Below are positions 61,919 through 64,000 of a stretch of 64,000 bases of DNA, piece by piece (position 1 is the first letter of the stretch; the number at the start of each line of letters is the position of its first letter). Under the pieces are notes generated by a model, which worked only from the letters and a program-made list of their open reading frames with translations, had not been told where the DNA came from and ran no database searches. Both the position numbers and the translations under genes were made by a program. Location: the NCBI GenBank assembly GCA_028532985.1, contig JANCIK010000003.1, positions 3,358,001 to 3,422,000 on the forward strand, given 5' to 3'. This stretch comes from Stropharia rugosoannulata. Its lineage: Eukaryota; Basidiomycota; Agaricomycetes; Agaricales; Strophariaceae.

Positions 61919-63886
61919 ATGTCGTCTATAGACTCCAAACCTAGCGTGGACCTCGCGGACAACTCTTTCCCAAGTATCGACAAGCAAGAAAAAGGCTGTA
62001 CACCTGCTCTGGATGCACAGTACGATCCGACATTTGTTAAAAGGACAATGTACGTTGCTGAACAATCCCGACACCCACCATGCTGACATTTCATACAGAC
62101 GCATGATTGACTGGAGAATGCTTCCAATACTTGGTCTTTTGTACTCAGTGGCACTCATTAATACTCTAAATCTGGGTATCGCTCGAATAGCAGGGATGCA
62201 AGAAGATCTGGTACGCTTTTCAGAATATTACTATCTATGTTTTCATTACTAACGTTCCGCCCAGCATCTCAACGTTGGTCAGAGATACAGCATTGCATCA
62301 TTGATATATTTCTTTCCCTACGTGCTATTGTATGCGTCCCCGCCCACTCGTTGACTCACACAAACTGACCGCAAGCTCAGCCAGCTCCCAGGAAACTTAA
62401 TCTTACGATCAATTGGACCCCGGAACCTGTTAACATTGTGTGTAACGGGATGGGGCATTGCTCAGCTTGGCATGGCATTTGTCAAGACCTGGGGCTATTT
62501 ATGTCTCTGTCGATTCTTTCTCGGTGCCTTTGAGGTACGTGATTCCACACTTGCTACAGCTTGATACCTGTTACATCCCCTTTTGACACTTCTACTATCT
62601 AGTCCGTCTTCTTCCCCTGCCTCGTGTTCATTATCACAACGTGGTACAAGCGGTATGAGGTGCAGCAGCGCCTTGCAGTCTTTTACCTCTGTTCCACTGC
62701 CATTTCTGGCTTCGGTGCAGCGCTAGGTGTGTACGCGGCCGCTATCTTGTAGCTCAATGATTACTGACTCAGATTCATATCAAGCCTATGTAATTACCTT
62801 CTTGTCTGGAAAAGGTGGCTTAAATGGATGGCGTTGGATCTTCCTCTTGGAGGGCGCCTTAACGATACTCTTAGGCGGCCTTGCATGGCTTTTCGTCCCA
62901 GATTTTCCCGACACCAGCAAGTGGCTCAGTGAAAAACAACGCCAGGTATTTATCTTTGAATAAATGGCTTGCTACACGCCTAAGAAGATATTACCAGATG
63001 ATCCTTGACCGAGTAGAAGCCGATCGTGGAGATTCTATTCCTGATGGACTCACGAAACAGAAGATTCTCACTCACCTGAAAGACCCTCTTCTCTGGGCAT
63101 TTTCCTTTATGCTTTTAACTGCGACTGTGCCAGCCTATGCCATTGGCTTTTTTATTACAATTATTTTGAACGCTATGGGATTTTCAACAGGTGTGGCTCT
63201 GCTTTTGACAGCCCCTCCAAGTCTTTGTGCTGTACGTCTTTCCCCAATGCAACAGTGTTACGTCTGACCCAGATTATAATATTTCTATCTACAGGCCCTT
63301 GTGTGCTACATTTTTGCCAGGATCTCTGATAGAACAAAGCATCGAGCTGGATGGCTGGCAGTACTCAGCTGTATGACATTAACCGGGCTCGCCATTGCTG
63401 CATACCACCACAACAACGGCGTCAGATACTTTGGTCTCTTCCTTGTCGATGCCGGTGCTGTGAGCACTATCCCTGGGATTTTGGCATACGTTAGTATTCG
63501 AATTCAATCACATTGATTATTCAGAGACTAATACTAGGAAACCTAGAGCTCGAACAACATCACCAGCCACTCCAAGCGTGCCGTCTTCACCGGCGGCATC
63601 ATTCTCTGGGGTGGCCTTGGCGGCATCATTGCTACGACGGTGTTCCGTCAACAGGACTTCCCAAGGTGTGCTAGAGTCCCAACATTCAAATATTATCAAG
63701 ATGATATGACTGAACACATTCACAATCAGGTACTTGAATGGAATGTGGGTTGCGATGGGTCTACAATTCCTCAATATCCTGCTTCTGGCCATCACCACTT
63801 TTGTATTCAAGCGCCGAAACCGCCTACGCCGCGAAGGGAAGCTGGGTCCGCTCGAAGGACAGGAAGACTTTTACTACACAATATAG
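61919..63886 (+). CDS. MFS anion:cation symporter, DAL5/TNA1-like
   Basis: Permease of the allantoate/nicotinate family. It starts MSSIDSKPSVDLADNSFPSI. The first helix after the tail is RMIDWRMLPILGLLYSVALI, with NLGIARIAGMQEDL and NVGQRYSIASLIYFFPYVLL typical of this family. Then QLPGNLILRSIGPRNLL, GWGIAQLGMAF, RFFLGAFE, GGLNGWRWIFLLEGALTILL, FPDTSKWLSEKQRQ, and later SHSKRAVFTGGIILWGGLGG with FRQQDFPR. The C-terminus ends EGQEDFYYTI with stop TAG at 63884-63886. Twelve helices over several exons. The substrate is inferred only at family level: carboxylates such as allantoate, ureidosuccinate or nicotinate. Confidence 0.9.
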
Positions 63887-64000
63887 ACTAATTGATTTTA
63901 ATACAATGTCCCAGAGTGCCAGTTTTTGACCCAATTAATTGCCATTGTTCGTACAACTTACATGTAGAACATGCCTTATTGTCCAAAAAGGAAATACGAC
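63887..64000. other. 3' flank of the permease gene
   Basis: 114 bp of downstream sequence; nothing recognised. Confidence 0.4.

Overview
The window is nuclear DNA of a mushroom-type basidiomycete (Agaricomycetes). The evidence is dense intron-rich genes with introns of about 45-80 bp, a farnesylation-motif (CaaX) mating-pheromone precursor, a heptad-type RNA polymerase II tail, and Agaricomycete multi-pass membrane families such as DUF6534. I read 27 protein-coding genes, one unresolved coding-like stretch and one short transposable element. I found no rRNA, tRNA or CRISPR.

Layout. 0-13 kb: the 3' part of a MATE transporter (+), the meiotic MutS homologue MSH4 (+), a cytochrome P450 (-), the SWR1-complex subunit VPS72/SWC2 (-) and an MFS transporter (-). 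13-20 kb: RPB1, the largest RNA polymerase II subunit (-). 20-26 kb: mitochondrial ribosomal protein MRP49/mL61 (+), GET2 (-), histidinol-phosphatase (+) and, too short for ordinary gene calling, a 41-residue pheromone precursor (-). 27-28.4 kb: an unresolved coding-like stretch. 29-40 kb: VPS35 (+), a VOC-fold protein (-), two convergent paralogues with an identical carboxy-terminal block, an unknown protein (+) and VPS27 (-). 40-50 kb: a short-chain dehydrogenase (-), a DUF6534 membrane protein (+), a 659-bp pogo-like MITE, proline dehydrogenase (+) and a multi-pass membrane protein (-). 50-64 kb: a PuuE-type polysaccharide deacetylase/allantoinase (-), an amidase (-), an Old Yellow Enzyme (+), a WSS1-like protease (+), BCP1 (-) and a DAL5-like permease (+).

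How the genes relate. Most are unrelated housekeeping genes, as is usual for fungi. VPS27 (ESCRT-0) and VPS35 (retromer) both act on endosomes. The deacetylase, amidase, OYE and allantoate-permease-like transporter at the right end could form a loose catabolic group, which is inference. A recurring feature is very short exons (6, 8, 9, 14 and 16 nt) on or beside conserved motifs in five unrelated genes. When these are restored, the genes read as intact where conventional gene finding would show breaks or missing catalytic residues.
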